This document shows, piece by piece, positions 28,390 to 36,150 of a DNA stretch of 64,000 nucleotides (the first letter of the stretch is position 1; each line of letters opens with the position of its first letter). The stretch is from Erythrobacter sp. NAP1 (GTDB taxonomy: Bacteria > Pseudomonadota > Alphaproteobacteria > Sphingomonadales > Sphingomonadaceae). The stretch lies in contig NZ_CH672390.1 of NCBI RefSeq assembly GCF_000152865.1, forward strand, positions 2,459,468-2,523,467. Reading direction: 5' to 3'. The notes beneath the pieces are model-generated. The model ran no database searches, had not been told where the DNA came from, and saw nothing but the letters and a program-made list of their open reading frames with translations. The translations under genes and the position numbers were made by a program.

Positions 28390-28863
28390 ATGGCTTCGAT
28401 CCGTAAACGCACCAGAATCAAATCTCAGCTCAAACAAGGAGAGAAGTCTGGCCTGAACCGTCACTGGAGGGGGCTTTTCCTCGACTACCTTGCAGAAAGC
28501 TCGAATGTCAGCCTTTCGGCCCGAAACGCAGGCATCAGCGTAAGCCGGGCCTACAAGGTTCGCCGGGCGGAACCCGAATTCGCCCGCCAGTGGCTGGACG
28601 CGCTGTACGAGGGATACCTCCACCTCGAGATGGAAGTTCTCCGGCGCCTGCGCGAAGGCGATCAGCAGACCAGGGACAGCGACAAGTACGACTTTGCAAA
28701 CGCAATTCGTCTGCTTGCCGCTCACCGCGACAACGCTGCCAGAGCACAAGCCTCGCAGCGCAATGTCAGCGCCGCACAGGTTCGCGCCTCGATTGACCGC
28801 AAGGTGCAGGCCATCCGCGAGCAGGTGATGAAGGAGAAAGAACGCAAAGGTGACGATAAGTGA
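28390..28863 (+). CDS. GTA small terminase-like protein (Gp1)
   Basis: 157 residues, basic and helical. 'FLDYLAESSNVSLSARNAGISVSRAYKVRRAEPEFARQW' is a helix-turn-helix typical of small terminase DNA-binding domains, followed by a long coiled segment. Position directly before, and 4-base overlap with, the large terminase gene matches gene 1 of the Rhodobacter GTA cluster. In true phages the protein recognises packaging sites; GTA versions package host DNA non-specifically. Confidence 0.82.
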   Translation: MASIRKRTRIKSQLKQGEKSGLNRHWRGLFLDYLAESSNVSLSARNAGISVSRAYKVRRAEPEFARQWLDALYEGYLHLEMEVLRRLREGDQQTRDSDKYDFANAIRLLAAHRDNAARAQASQRNVSAAQVRASIDRKVQAIREQVMKEKERKGDDK

Positions 28864-30185
28864 CCAGCGAGCTCGACTGGATCGCAAGACAGGAAAACAA
28901 GGTCGCCCGGCAATTGGCAGCAGCGCTCAATCAGGAAGAACGCAACGAGTTCGATTACCATTGGAACATGATCGCACGGTCGGCTCAATTGCCGCCCGAT
29001 GGAGAATGGCGCGTCTGGCTCATCATGGCTGGGCGCGGTTTCGGAAAGACCAGAGCAGGCGCTGAATGGGTTAGGAGCATCGCCGAAAGCCATAGCGAAG
29101 CGCGCATAGCCCTAGTCTCGTCGTCGCTCGCCGAAGCGCGAGCGGTCATGGTCGAAGGGGAAAGCGGTCTGCTCGCCTGTTCACCGCCAGACCGGCGCCC
29201 CGAGTTCGAGCCATCCTTGCGCCGCGTTCGCTTTCCCAATGGGGCCGAGGCACATCTTTATTCCGCCGGTGAACCGGAAGCCCTGCGCGGACCGCAGTTT
29301 AGTCATGCGTGGTGCGATGAGGTAGGCAAATGGCCGATTTCGCATAGCCGGGCAACACGGGCGTGGGACAATTTACTGATGGGGCTACGCCTCGGTGACG
29401 ATCCGCGCATCGCTGTCACCACAACCCCAAGAGCCGTCCCGCTCGTACAGCGCTTGCTCAAGCAGGAAACCAGTCAGGCCACCGCGGTAACGCGCGGTTC
29501 GACTTACGACAATTCGGCCAATCTTCCGGCTCGCTTTCTCGAAGCGATCGCGGACGAGTTCGCTGGCTCGCAGCTGGGGCGGCAGGAAATCGAAGGCGAG
29601 TTGATTGAAGACATAGAAGGGGCCTTGTGGAGCCGTTCGCTTCTTGAACAAAGCAAAGAAGAGGCTGGCCCACCCGGTTTCCGGCGAATCGTCATAGGCG
29701 TCGATCCACCAACTTCGTCGACCGGAGACGAATGCGGGATCGTTGTGGCGGCCTTGGGCGAAGACAACAAAGCGTGGGTGCTGGCCGATTGCTCCGTTGC
29801 AAGAGCTCAGCCCGAACAATGGGCCAGAGCCGTTGCCGAAGCAGCGCACCATTGGAGAAGCGATCGTATTATTGCGGAGGCTAACCAAGGCGGAGAAATG
29901 GTCGAAAGCGTTCTGCGCGCAGCCGATGCCGGTCTGCCTGTTAAGCTCGTCCATGCAAGCCGCGGCAAGGTCGCCCGCGCTGAACCCGTAGCTGCGCTCT
30001 ACGCCTCGGACCGGGTCCGACACGCGGGCAATTTCCCGCAGCTACAAGACCAGATGTGCGGCATGCTGATTGGCGGTGAATATGCAGGGCCGGGGCGTTC
30101 GCCCGACCGGCTCGACGCGCTCGTCTGGGCTCTTTCCGAATTGATGCTTGGCCGCGCGGCCAGCCCCAGCGTTCGCTCGCTCTGA
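28860..30185 (+). CDS. GTA/phage large terminase subunit (Gp2)
   Basis: The DNA-packaging ATPase and nuclease. The 441-residue protein has Walker A 'AGRGFGKT' (57-64), Walker B 'HAWCDEVGKW', and the RNase H-like nuclease acidic motifs 'VIGVDPPTSSTGDECG', 'IIAEANQGGE' and 'RSPDRLDALVWAL'. Starts at GTG overlapping the previous stop (GTGA). All catalytic residues are intact, which argues against decay. Confidence 0.95.
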   Translation: MTSELDWIARQENKVARQLAAALNQEERNEFDYHWNMIARSAQLPPDGEWRVWLIMAGRGFGKTRAGAEWVRSIAESHSEARIALVSSSLAEARAVMVEGESGLLACSPPDRRPEFEPSLRRVRFPNGAEAHLYSAGEPEALRGPQFSHAWCDEVGKWPISHSRATRAWDNLLMGLRLGDDPRIAVTTTPRAVPLVQRLLKQETSQATAVTRGSTYDNSANLPARFLEAIADEFAGSQLGRQEIEGELIEDIEGALWSRSLLEQSKEEAGPPGFRRIVIGVDPPTSSTGDECGIVVAALGEDNKAWVLADCSVARAQPEQWARAVAEAAHHWRSDRIIAEANQGGEMVESVLRAADAGLPVKLVHASRGKVARAEPVAALYASDRVRHAGNFPQLQDQMCGMLIGGEYAGPGRSPDRLDALVWALSELMLGRAASPSVRSL

Positions 30186-30211
30186 GCGCACCACTCACGA
30201 AGGAACACGTC

Positions 30212-31369
30212 ATGGCGTTGCTCGACCAAATGCTCTCTGCTTTCAAGGGCGGAGCAAATAACCCTGCCCCCTTGTCATCGGGTGTCCTGCAAAACTGGAG
30301 GCCGACCTATTCCGACAACTGTAGCCTGCGTCCCTTCCGCTACGAAACCGATGTGCGCGAGGGATTTCTTGCCAATCCGATCGCTCAGCGTGCCGTGCGG
30401 ATTGTGGCCGAAGGTGTGGGGCAGGCCCCCCTGTCTGTGAGCGACCCTGAGATTGCAGCGCTCCTGACATCGACCAGCGCTGGTCAATCGCTGATTGAAA
30501 CGCTTGCCTGTCAAGTCCTCCTGCATGGCAACGGCTTCGTGCAAATCATGAAAGATGCAAGCGGCAGGCCGACCGAGCTCTTTGCGCTGCGCCCTGACAG
30601 GGTGACCATCGTGCCGGGCAATGACGGTTGGCCATGTGCGTTCGAGTACTCGGTGCCGGGCGAGCGTTTGAGGATCCCGGTCGAGGACGAGGACGGATGG
30701 CCCAACATCGTCCAGGTCAAGACCATGCATCCGCTCGACGACCACAATGGGGCAAGCGCTTTGGCAGCCGCGCAGCAGGCTATCGCCATCCACAACGCAG
30801 CCTCGAACTGGAACCGATCGCTACTGGAAAATGCCGCGCGCCCGTCTGGAGCGCTGGTTTACGAAACCGGCGACGGCGCCGGCTTGACGAGCGAACAGTT
30901 CGAGCGGCTTAAACACGAACTTGAGCTAGCCTTTTCGGGGGCTGGCAATGCCGGGCGCCCGATGCTGCTTGATGGCGGCCTCAAATGGCAATCGATGGCC
31001 ATGACCCCAGCCGACATGGATTTTGCGACCCTCAAAAGCGCAGCATCGCGCGAGATTGCCCTCGCTTTCGGCGTGCCGCCCATGTTGTTGGGGCTGCCGG
31101 GCGATAACACCTATTCCAATTATCGCGAGGCGAACCGGGCCTTGTGGCGCCTCACGCTTCTGCCGCTTGCCAGCAAGCTCTTCTCCTCACTCCAGCAGGG
31201 TCTTGCCCCGTGGTTCGAAGGAGCGCGGATCGAAGTGGACCTCGACCGCATCACTGCACTTTCCGAGGACCGCGAGCGGCTTTGGAAGCAAGTCTCGGAC
31301 GCCGACTTCCTTACGCGAAGCGAGAAGCGCGAATTGCTCGGCTTTTCAAATGATGGAGAGAGCGCATGA
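30212..31369 (+). CDS. Phage/GTA portal protein (Gp3)
   Basis: 385 residues of the HK97-type portal family: 'RPTYSDNCSLRPFRYETDVREGFLANPIAQRAVRIVAEGV', 'LLHGNGFVQIMKD', 'AFGVPPMLLGLPGDNTYSNYREANRALW'. It forms the dodecameric ring through which DNA enters the capsid. It overlaps the following gene by 4 bases. Confidence 0.94.
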   Translation: MALLDQMLSAFKGGANNPAPLSSGVLQNWRPTYSDNCSLRPFRYETDVREGFLANPIAQRAVRIVAEGVGQAPLSVSDPEIAALLTSTSAGQSLIETLACQVLLHGNGFVQIMKDASGRPTELFALRPDRVTIVPGNDGWPCAFEYSVPGERLRIPVEDEDGWPNIVQVKTMHPLDDHNGASALAAAQQAIAIHNAASNWNRSLLENAARPSGALVYETGDGAGLTSEQFERLKHELELAFSGAGNAGRPMLLDGGLKWQSMAMTPADMDFATLKSAASREIALAFGVPPMLLGLPGDNTYSNYREANRALWRLTLLPLASKLFSSLQQGLAPWFEGARIEVDLDRITALSEDRERLWKQVSDADFLTRSEKRELLGFSNDGESA

Positions 31370-31671
31370 GGCAGGAAGAAACGCTGGCCAGCCTGATGGT
31401 CCAGGCGAACGACCAAGGCGCCGATGTTGTCACGCTGCGCGCAATTGTCGAAGAGACAAGCGAACTTGCGGCCAAGCGGGTGCTCGACAGGCTTGGCCTC
31501 GCAGACGCGGGCGCAGAGGGTGACCTCGATGAGCTGCGCGAATTGCTCGGCGCATGGCGCGACGCAAAGGCCAGCGCCTGGAAGGCCTTCATCGACTGGG
31601 CCGTCCGCGCGGTTTTCGCCGTATTGCTGATCGGGATTTCCGTGCGTCTTGGTGTCTGGGAGGCCGGCTGA
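31366..31671 (+). CDS. DUF6127 family protein in the GTA cluster
   Basis: 101 residues: a helical, acidic N-terminal half ('EETSELAAKRVLDRLGLADAG') and one C-terminal membrane helix (about 77-97). It matches the small DUF6127 protein seen at this position in sphingomonad GTA clusters; RcGTA has an unrelated small gene (g3.5) here. Role unknown. Coupled to both neighbours (4-base and 1-base overlaps). Confidence 0.78.
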   Translation: MRQEETLASLMVQANDQGADVVTLRAIVEETSELAAKRVLDRLGLADAGAEGDLDELRELLGAWRDAKASAWKAFIDWAVRAVFAVLLIGISVRLGVWEAG

Positions 31672-32090
31672 TGACACAAGCCGTCGTCCCCCACGCTCCG
31701 TTGCGATTTGCAGGCTATGCTGGACTGTTCGACATCCCTGACGCTGATCGCGATACAATTCGGCGCGGCGCATTTGCAGAGAGCCTTCGACAAGCGAGCA
31801 AACCCCTTCCCCTCTTGTGGCAACACCGCGCCAACCAGCAAATTGGCGAAATCGAGCGCATCGAAGAGGACCTGCGTGGTCTGAAGGTGATTGCCAGAAT
31901 TGAACGCCTCCAAAGCCGCGCCGCATCGATGTTGGCAGCGCGGCAGGTGAGCGGCTTGAGTTTCGGATATCGGGCGCGCGAAGCTCGTCACACCTCAGCT
32001 GGCCGGGAGCTACTGTCGATCGACCTCTTCGAAGTCAGCCTCGTCACTCATCCGCTTCAACACGGTGCGCGGGTGCACTTCGTCGCCTGA
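31671..32090 (+). CDS. HK97-type prohead protease (Gp4)
   Basis: Cleaves the N-terminal scaffold part of the capsid protein during head maturation. The 139-residue protein has 'RFAGYAGLFDIPDADRDTIRRGAF', 'PLLWQHRANQQIGEI' (catalytic His) and 'SGLSFGYRAREARHT' (catalytic Ser region). The ATG at 31671 shares its A with the previous stop, which fixes the start; the longer frame from 31554 lies in the DUF6127 gene. Confidence 0.93.
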   Translation: MTQAVVPHAPLRFAGYAGLFDIPDADRDTIRRGAFAESLRQASKPLPLLWQHRANQQIGEIERIEEDLRGLKVIARIERLQSRAASMLAARQVSGLSFGYRAREARHTSAGRELLSIDLFEVSLVTHPLQHGARVHFVA

Positions 32091-32114
32091 GTCAATCAGA
32101 GAAGTTCCAAGCCG

Positions 32115-32139
32115 GGCCGCCACTGGGGCGGCCTTTTTT
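32115..32139 (+). terminator. Rho-independent terminator-like hairpin before the capsid gene
   Basis: Perfect 7-base arms GGCCGCC (32115-32121) and GGCGGCC (32127-32133), a 5-base loop and six T. It lies between the protease and capsid genes, inside an otherwise tightly coupled operon, 27 bases before the capsid ATG. It could act as an attenuator, or be an RNA-processing and stability element. Confidence 0.75.
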
Positions 32140-32165
32140 ATGCCCAACTGAAAGGCCCATTTTCT

Positions 32166-33320
32166 ATGGATACACTGCCCCAATCTCCCGCTGACACGCC
32201 CGCCGACACCTTGGAGCAGAGCTTCGATATCGTCGCGCGTCAGGATCAGGCCGAGGCCGATATCAAGGTCCTGCGCGGCGATGTCGATGAGGTGAAAGCA
32301 CGGCTCGACAAAGTCTCGCGCGCAGCTTCTCGCCCCGTGATCGGCGGCGCTGCCGCCAAGACTGAGGAGGTCAAGGGCTTCGTCGATGGCTATCTGCGTC
32401 GTGGCCGCGAAACCGAAGTGAAGTCGATCAATGGAGCATCGCCCTCAGATGGCGGCTTCGCAGTCCCGCGGGATATCGACGCTGTCATCGCGCGCGAGCT
32501 GACCGAAATCAGCCCGATCCGTTCGATCGCACAGGTCGTGCAGACCGGCACGTCCGGCTATCGCAAGCTGGTGTCGACCGGCGGCACTGCATCGGGCTGG
32601 GTTAGCGAGACCGCTGCACGCCCCGAAACAGACACGCCTAACTTTGCCGAAATCGCACCGCCTTCCGGCGATCTCTACGCTAACCCGGCTGCGAGCCAGA
32701 GCATGCTCGACGATGTCGCATTCGACCTTGAAAGCTGGCTTGCAAACGAGATCGCGATCGAGTTCGCCCGCGCCGAAGGCTCCGCGTTCGTCAATGGGTC
32801 CGGAACCAACCAGCCCGAAGGGTTCCTCAACACTGCGACAAGCACCGCTGAAGACGGCGTGCGTGCGTTTGGCAGCGTGCAGTATATCGGGTCGGGCGAT
32901 GCCAGCGGTTTCGATGCAGCGCCCGATGCAAAGCTCATCGATCTCATCCATTCGCTCAAGGCCGGCCACCGTCAGGGCGCGAGCTTCGTGATGAATTCGA
33001 CCACGCTCGCGTCGGTTCGCAAGCTCAAGACGGCGGATGGCGCGTTTCTGTGGCAGCCGGGCCTAGTCGAAGGTCAGCCCGATCGCCTGCTCGGCTATCC
33101 CGTGGTCGAGGCAGAGGACATGCCCGATGTCGCAGCGGGCGAGTTCCCGATCGCTTTCGGCAACTTCCGCCACGGCTACCTGATCGCAGAACACAGCGCG
33201 ACCCGCGTGCTTCGCGATCCGTTCTCGAACAAGCCCTTCGTCCATTTCTACGCAACCAAGCGCGTTGGCGGACAGGTGCTCGACTCGAACGCGATCAAGC
33301 TGCTCAAGATCGAGGCCTAG
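32166..33320 (+). CDS. Major capsid protein, HK97 fold (Gp5)
   Basis: 384 residues. An N-terminal coiled-coil delta domain (about 20-75, 'EADIKVLRGDVDEVKARLDKV') is probably removed by the Gp4 protease; the HK97 shell domain follows with 'GGFAVPRDIDAVIARELTEISPIRSIAQV', 'ASQSMLDDVAFDLESWLANEIAIEFAR' and 'GTNQPEGFLNT'. Complete, normal length. The gene is set apart from its neighbours by 75 and 180 bases, each containing strong inverted repeats. Confidence 0.96.
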   Translation: MDTLPQSPADTPADTLEQSFDIVARQDQAEADIKVLRGDVDEVKARLDKVSRAASRPVIGGAAAKTEEVKGFVDGYLRRGRETEVKSINGASPSDGGFAVPRDIDAVIARELTEISPIRSIAQVVQTGTSGYRKLVSTGGTASGWVSETAARPETDTPNFAEIAPPSGDLYANPAASQSMLDDVAFDLESWLANEIAIEFARAEGSAFVNGSGTNQPEGFLNTATSTAEDGVRAFGSVQYIGSGDASGFDAAPDAKLIDLIHSLKAGHRQGASFVMNSTTLASVRKLKTADGAFLWQPGLVEGQPDRLLGYPVVEAEDMPDVAAGEFPIAFGNFRHGYLIAEHSATRVLRDPFSNKPFVHFYATKRVGGQVLDSNAIKLLKIEA

Positions 33321-33330
33321 CTGAAGATAG

Positions 33331-33462
33331 CTGGCGGACTGCGCGATCGCGCGGTTCGCCAGTTCCCGGCAAGGTCGAGCCCCCCTTTCTCCCCTGCCGG
33401 CATCTCGCACCCGCGCCGCCCCGACGGCGTCCTCCGGTCTCGAGCGCGAGCGGCGCGGGTGC
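33331..33462 (+). repeat. Two nested inverted repeats after the capsid gene
   Basis: The first hairpin has arms CTGGCG/CGCCAG (33331-33336 and 33357-33362) around the palindrome GCGCGATCGCGC. The second has perfect 13-base arms at 33407-33419 and 33450-33462 with a 30-base loop. Neither has a T-run. They fill the 180-base gap before gene 6, which otherwise holds nothing I recognise. Confidence 0.75.
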
Positions 33463-33500
33463 ACATTTGACATACGAAACTCTGTTTGTGGGAGACCGCG

Positions 33501-34058
33501 ATGCGGCGAACTATAGTCGAACCAGCCGATCTCAGCGGGGCTGCTCTGGATGACCTCAAAGACTGGCTCGGGATCACGAGGTCGAATGAAGACAGCCGAC
33601 TGCTAAGCCTGCTGCGCTCGGCACTCTCGACCTGCGAGGCATTCACCGGGCAGTCCCCTTTGTCGCAGCTGGTTGAAGAGCGCCTGCCAGTGCGCCGTGG
33701 CTCCACCCAGCTCAGCGCACGACCAGTTGCCTCACTCGCAACGGTTGAAGTGGTTGCGCAGGGTGGTTCGCGAATGGCGCTGGAAGCTGAGAGCTTTTCA
33801 TTCGAGCTGCAACAGGACGGCACTGCTTGTTTTCAATTGTATCGCGAGGTCGAAGGCCAGGCGATCGCTGTCCGGGTCCGAACCGGGATCGCCGGGACAT
33901 GGAACGACATTCCCGGTCCGCTCAAGCAAGGCATCATCCGGCTTTGCGCGTTCGAGTATCGCGAGCGCGACAGGGTAGGAGAGAGCAAAAGTCTCTCAAT
34001 TCCGCCCGCGAGCGTGAGCGCGCTTTGGCGCCCTTGGCGCGGCGTGCGGATCGCATGA
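33501..34058 (+). CDS. GTA head-tail connector protein (Gp6-like)
   Basis: 185 residues. 'LDDLKDWLGITRSNEDSRLLSLLRSALSTCEAFTG' is the helical start of the phage Gp6/head-tail connector family, followed by beta-rich sequence and the C-terminal 'IPGPLKQGIIRLCAFEYRERD'. It forms the ring below the portal. The ATG at 33501 has a GGGAG ribosome site. Its stop overlaps the next small gene by 4 bases. Confidence 0.88.
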   Translation: MRRTIVEPADLSGAALDDLKDWLGITRSNEDSRLLSLLRSALSTCEAFTGQSPLSQLVEERLPVRRGSTQLSARPVASLATVEVVAQGGSRMALEAESFSFELQQDGTACFQLYREVEGQAIAVRVRTGIAGTWNDIPGPLKQGIIRLCAFEYRERDRVGESKSLSIPPASVSALWRPWRGVRIA

Positions 34059-34219
34059 TCGAGGCCTTTACCGACATCGACAGCCTTGCCCGTCGCCTGC
34101 GAACGGCCGCTCAGCGTCTTGGTGACAAGCACACGCAGAGGCTGTCCGTGCGCACACGTCAGTCACGCGCGGACTGGCATTCGCCCGCATCGCTTTGGCC
34201 TGACCTGGGAATGGAGTGA
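34055..34219 (+). CDS. 54-residue protein at the Gp7 position (head-tail adaptor remnant?)
   Basis: ATG at 34055 overlaps the Gp6 stop (ATGA), and the frame closes at 34219, 4 bases before the Gp8 start. The 54 residues are basic and helical ('LARRLRTAAQRLGDKH') and end 'WHSPASLWPDLGME'. RcGTA has a roughly 110-residue stopper/adaptor at this place. This one is about half that size, so it is a minimal version, a remnant or an unrelated small protein. The tight coupling supports real translation. Confidence 0.65.
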   Translation: MIEAFTDIDSLARRLRTAAQRLGDKHTQRLSVRTRQSRADWHSPASLWPDLGME

Positions 34220-34223
34220 CATT

Positions 34224-34616
34224 ATGGAAAACTTCCTGCGCCGCGAGCTGATCGACTGGCTCCGCGCTGACCCTGCACTCACTCAAATCAACGCGATCGA
34301 GGAAGAGGCGCCCATCACCGCAAGCGCGCCGTGGCTGGGCATTGCAGCAAGCGCTTCGACCGACTGGGGGACCAAGGATCGACCGGGGCGCGAGGTTCGA
34401 ATTGCGCTTGAGCTCGAAAGCCGCGCGGATGAGGCTGACGCTGATGGCCTGCTTGTTGCCGCGATCGAGCAGCGCGTGCTCGACCTTCCACCATTTCAAA
34501 CCGAGTTCGAGGTGGCCTCAATTCGCTTCCTCAGATCTCGCAGCGAAGAGCGTGCGAACAACCTTCGCGGCGCGCTGCTCGAATTCCGCTTCCGGATCTT
34601 CGCCCCACAATCCTGA
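34224..34616 (+). CDS. Tail completion protein, DUF3168 (Gp8)
   Basis: 130 residues: 'LRRELIDWLRADPALTQINA', 'DRPGREVRIALELESRADEADADGL' and the C-terminal 'RGALLEFRFRIFAP' match DUF3168, the tail terminator/completion family. The start at 34224 is set by the ribosome site overlapping the previous stop; the longer frame from 34086 is antagonistic to the small gene. Confidence 0.88.
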   Translation: MENFLRRELIDWLRADPALTQINAIEEEAPITASAPWLGIAASASTDWGTKDRPGREVRIALELESRADEADADGLLVAAIEQRVLDLPPFQTEFEVASIRFLRSRSEERANNLRGALLEFRFRIFAPQS

Positions 34617-34638
34617 TATTACCCAAGGAGAATTCTCT

Positions 34639-35046
34639 ATGCCTGCGCAAAACGGCTCAGCTTTCCTTCTTAAGATTTCAGACCAGGGTTCCCCTGTCGC
34701 CTACCGGACTGTTGCGGGTCTCAGGACCACGCAGATGACTATCAACGGCGATCCAGTCGCGATAACACACAAGCAATCGGGCGGTTGGCGAGACCTTCTT
34801 TCAGGGGCCGGCACCAGATCGGTTTCGGTCAGCGCTGCTGGCATTTTCCTCGGGAGCACGGAAGAAGGCGCTGTTCGCTCGCATGCCCTTGCCGGGACAA
34901 TCGACGATTATGAATTGTCTTTCGAAGACGGGGAAAAGCTACGCGGGCGTTTTCTCGTTCAGCGCCTCGATTACTCGGGCGACTTCAACGGGGAGCGCAA
35001 CTACACGCTCCAGCTCGAAAGCTCTGGCCCAGTGGTGGCAGCCTGA
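34639..35046 (+). CDS. Major tail tube protein (Gp9, TP901-1 type)
   Basis: 135 residues, beta-rich. 'FLLKISDQGSPVAYRTVAGLRTTQMTINGDPVAITHKQSGGWRDLL' and 'FEDGEKLRGRFLVQRLDYSGDFNGERNYTLQLESSGPV' match the TP901-1/GTA tail tube family. Good AAGGAG ribosome site 11 bases upstream of the ATG. Confidence 0.92.
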   Translation: MPAQNGSAFLLKISDQGSPVAYRTVAGLRTTQMTINGDPVAITHKQSGGWRDLLSGAGTRSVSVSAAGIFLGSTEEGAVRSHALAGTIDDYELSFEDGEKLRGRFLVQRLDYSGDFNGERNYTLQLESSGPVVAA

Positions 35047-35048
35047 AA

Positions 35049-35357
35049 ATGGCTGCCAATCCGCACAGAGGCGAGACCAGCTTTTCGGTCGACGGGCAGG
35101 AGTTCGTGCTGCGCCCGACTTTCGAAAGTCTTGTCGCGGCAGAGGGCGAAATCGGGTCGCTCTTCGCTCTTGTCGAACGGGCCTCGGAAGGCTCGCTCAC
35201 GATTTCAGAGATCGCAGCACTCTTGTGGCACTGCGCCTCCGAAGACACGCGGCCGAAGCGCGAAGCATTCGGCGAGGCAGTGGTCAACGGCGGCCTGGTT
35301 GAAGCCACCAAGCCGGTGCGCGCGATCCTCGCTCAAGTGCTGCAAGGCAAAACGTGA
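35049..35357 (+). CDS. GTA Gp10 family tail-assembly protein
   Basis: 102 residues: 'FSVDGQEFVLRPTFESLVAAEGEIGSLFALVERASEG' is the core of the small 'gene transfer agent family protein' (GTA-gp10), thought to act as a tail assembly chaperone with the next gene, comparable to gpG of phage lambda. It starts 2 bases after Gp9 and overlaps the next gene by 4. Confidence 0.88.
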   Translation: MAANPHRGETSFSVDGQEFVLRPTFESLVAAEGEIGSLFALVERASEGSLTISEIAALLWHCASEDTRPKREAFGEAVVNGGLVEATKPVRAILAQVLQGKT

Positions 35358-35569
35358 GTGAGGATCGTGAGGCAGCTTTCGCAGATTGCTGGCCGCCGTG
35401 GTGCAGCCTCGCCTCGCGCCTGCTCAATTGGCGTCCAGCCGAGTTCTGGAGCGCAACTCCAGCCGAGCTCATCGCAGCCCTGCGCGACCCCGAAACCCAC
35501 TCGCTAGGCGCTGCAGCGCCCAGCCGCGACCTGATCTCCCAATTGATGGAGCGCGATCAAAATGGATGA
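35354..35569 (+). CDS. Tail assembly chaperone, rcc01693-type (Gp10.1)
   Basis: 71 residues from GTG. 'LNWRPAEFWSATPAELIAAL' is diagnostic of the rcc01693/DUF2376 tail chaperone found between Gp10 and the tape measure. It overlaps both neighbours (4 and 8 bases), as chaperone genes usually do. No slippery heptamer is obvious, so a frameshift fusion is not proposed. Confidence 0.85.
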   Translation: MSEDREAAFADCWPPWCSLASRLLNWRPAEFWSATPAELIAALRDPETHSLGAAAPSRDLISQLMERDQNG

Positions 35570-36134
35570 CAACTTCGATGAACTCGTGATCGACGTGCGA
35601 GCGACTACCGACGGCTTCACGTCAGACTTGCAATCGATGCGGGGGGCGCTCGACACGTCTCTGGTCGATGGTTTCGGGCGCGCAGGCTCTGTCCTCGAAC
35701 GCGGCCTCACCTCGGCCTTGCGCCGAGGGGTACTCGGCTTCGACGACCTCAAGCGTGTCGCTTTTCGTGCGATGGACTCCATCGCCGCGCATGCGATCAG
35801 CGCCGGGATCGGATCTCTTTTCTCAAACTCGAAAAGCGGAGCGGGCAAACTTCTCGGCGGATCGCTTGGAGCTTTGCTCGGATTGCCGGGACGTGCAACC
35901 GGCGGCCCGGTTTCACCCGGACGCGGCTATGTCGTCGGTGAGAATGGTCCTGAACTTTTCGTGCCCACCAGCGCCGGCAGCATCGCGCCGAACGCTGGAA
36001 CGTCTGCACCGGGCCAAAATGTGCAGGTCTCTATTCAACTCGCAACACCGCGCGGAACGGCAGCGCCCACCGCGATGAAACGCTCGTCACGCCAGGTCGC
36101 AAGCGCAGTTCGCCGCGCTTTGCGCGACCGCTGA
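35562..36134 (+). CDS. Short tail tape measure protein (Gp11)
   Basis: 190 residues. 'LVDGFGRAGSVLERGLTSALRRGVLGFDDLKRVAFRAMDSIAAHAI' and the Gly-rich 'GGPVSPGRGYVVGENGPELFVPTSAGSI' match the GTA/lambda-gpH-type tape measure family. Tape measure length sets tail length, so the tail would be short, as in RcGTA (Gp11 about 220 residues). The second part resembles the C-terminal peptide of many tail proteins. Confidence 0.88.
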   Translation: MDDNFDELVIDVRATTDGFTSDLQSMRGALDTSLVDGFGRAGSVLERGLTSALRRGVLGFDDLKRVAFRAMDSIAAHAISAGIGSLFSNSKSGAGKLLGGSLGALLGLPGRATGGPVSPGRGYVVGENGPELFVPTSAGSIAPNAGTSAPGQNVQVSIQLATPRGTAAPTAMKRSSRQVASAVRRALRDR

Positions 36135-36150
36135 GAGAGGAGAAAGGCCC

